From Clostridiales bacterium (lineage in GTDB: Bacteria; Bacillota; Clostridia; Oscillospirales; Oscillospiraceae): DNA of 5,347 bases. The stretch lies in the NCBI GenBank assembly GCA_019422005.1, contig JAHZEF010000035.1:1-5347 (forward strand). Reading direction: 5' to 3'. The position numbers and the translations under genes are program-made. A model generated the notes under the pieces. That model saw nothing but the letters and a program-made list of their open reading frames with translations. It searched no databases and was not told the DNA's origin. Below are positions 5,219 to 5,347 of the stretch, in pieces. How positions within the stretch are numbered: position 1 is the first letter of the stretch; each line of letters begins with the position of its first letter.

Positions 5219-5347
5219 TCAGTGGTTGTGGCAATAGGCTGAAATCACCGGATCGGGAAGACGCTCCCGGATGAAGGGGCTGGAAGAGGCGATGGCCATG
5301 GCCTCGTGCAGGGACGTGGGAAGCTTTTTGTAGCTGGCCAGCACATC
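5219..5347 (-). CDS. glnA: Probable glutamine synthetase, last 42 residues (partial)
   Basis: Only the C-terminal end is in view: DVLASYKKLPTSLHEAMAIA, then SSSPFIRERLPDPVISAYCHNH and TGA. The pattern of LPTSL-EA, an aliphatic helix, a phenylalanine-isoleucine pair and a closing LP-VI-AY helix fits the C-terminal tail of type I glutamine synthetases, which make glutamine from glutamate, ammonia and ATP. No catalytic motif is inside the window, so the call relies on this tail and on the ANTAR gene 29 bp downstream, a known clostridial pairing. Another ligase-like protein with a similar tail cannot be excluded. Confidence 0.65.
   Translation of the reverse strand, partial: DVLASYKKLPTSLHEAMAIASSSPFIRERLPDPVISAYCHNH

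Overview
The window looks like a piece of chromosome from a moderately GC-rich Firmicute, most likely a gut-type clostridium of the Oscillospiraceae/Ruminococcaceae kind. The reasons are strong AGGAGG-type ribosome binding sites, an S-layer homology (SLH) module of clostridial type, a glutamine synthetase tail followed by an ANTAR regulator (a clostridial arrangement), and a lone initiator tRNA. The taxonomic call is inference. No ribosomal RNA, CRISPR array or complete insertion sequence was seen.

Left part (1-2260) is conserved core. The first 330 codons of secA run leftward from 990 and leave the window. Divergent to it, a Cof-type HAD phosphatase runs rightward (1184-2077). The 193-bp gap between them holds back-to-back promoters and a small hairpin in the secA leader. 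Nine bases after the HAD stop lies a strong promoter for an initiator tRNA-fMet (2143-2219) with encoded CCA, followed at once by an intrinsic terminator (2223-2260). HAD has no clear terminator of its own, so its transcripts probably also end there.

Middle part (2261-2994) is the accessory-looking stretch. It has an AT-rich island with a single weak 92-codon ORF, then a tRNA-like remnant (2658-2724) whose last 28 bases match the tRNA-fMet 3' end at 20 positions, a perfect 14-bp hairpin, and about 180 bp without a convincing gene. The layout resembles the scar of an old insertion at the tRNA, but the copy is too diverged to prove it.

Right part (2941-5347) is all leftward. In transcription order it has the last 42 codons of a probable glutamine synthetase, an ANTAR-domain regulator 29 bp behind it (same operon, with Asn where the receiver phospho-Asp is expected), and a 345-bp GC-rich hairpin-filled gap containing a good promoter. 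Then come a TetR-family repressor with a possible self-operator, a perfect 24-bp palindrome just after its stop, and three SLH repeats without a signal peptide, closed by a textbook terminator. The SLH ORF is probably the surviving C-terminal anchor of a larger surface protein.

The genes do not form one pathway. The only clear functional pair is glutamine synthetase with the ANTAR regulator (nitrogen control). No previously undescribed system is evident. The best candidates for a second look are the tRNA-like remnant, the orphan SLH module at the palindrome, and the unphosphorylatable-looking ANTAR receiver.
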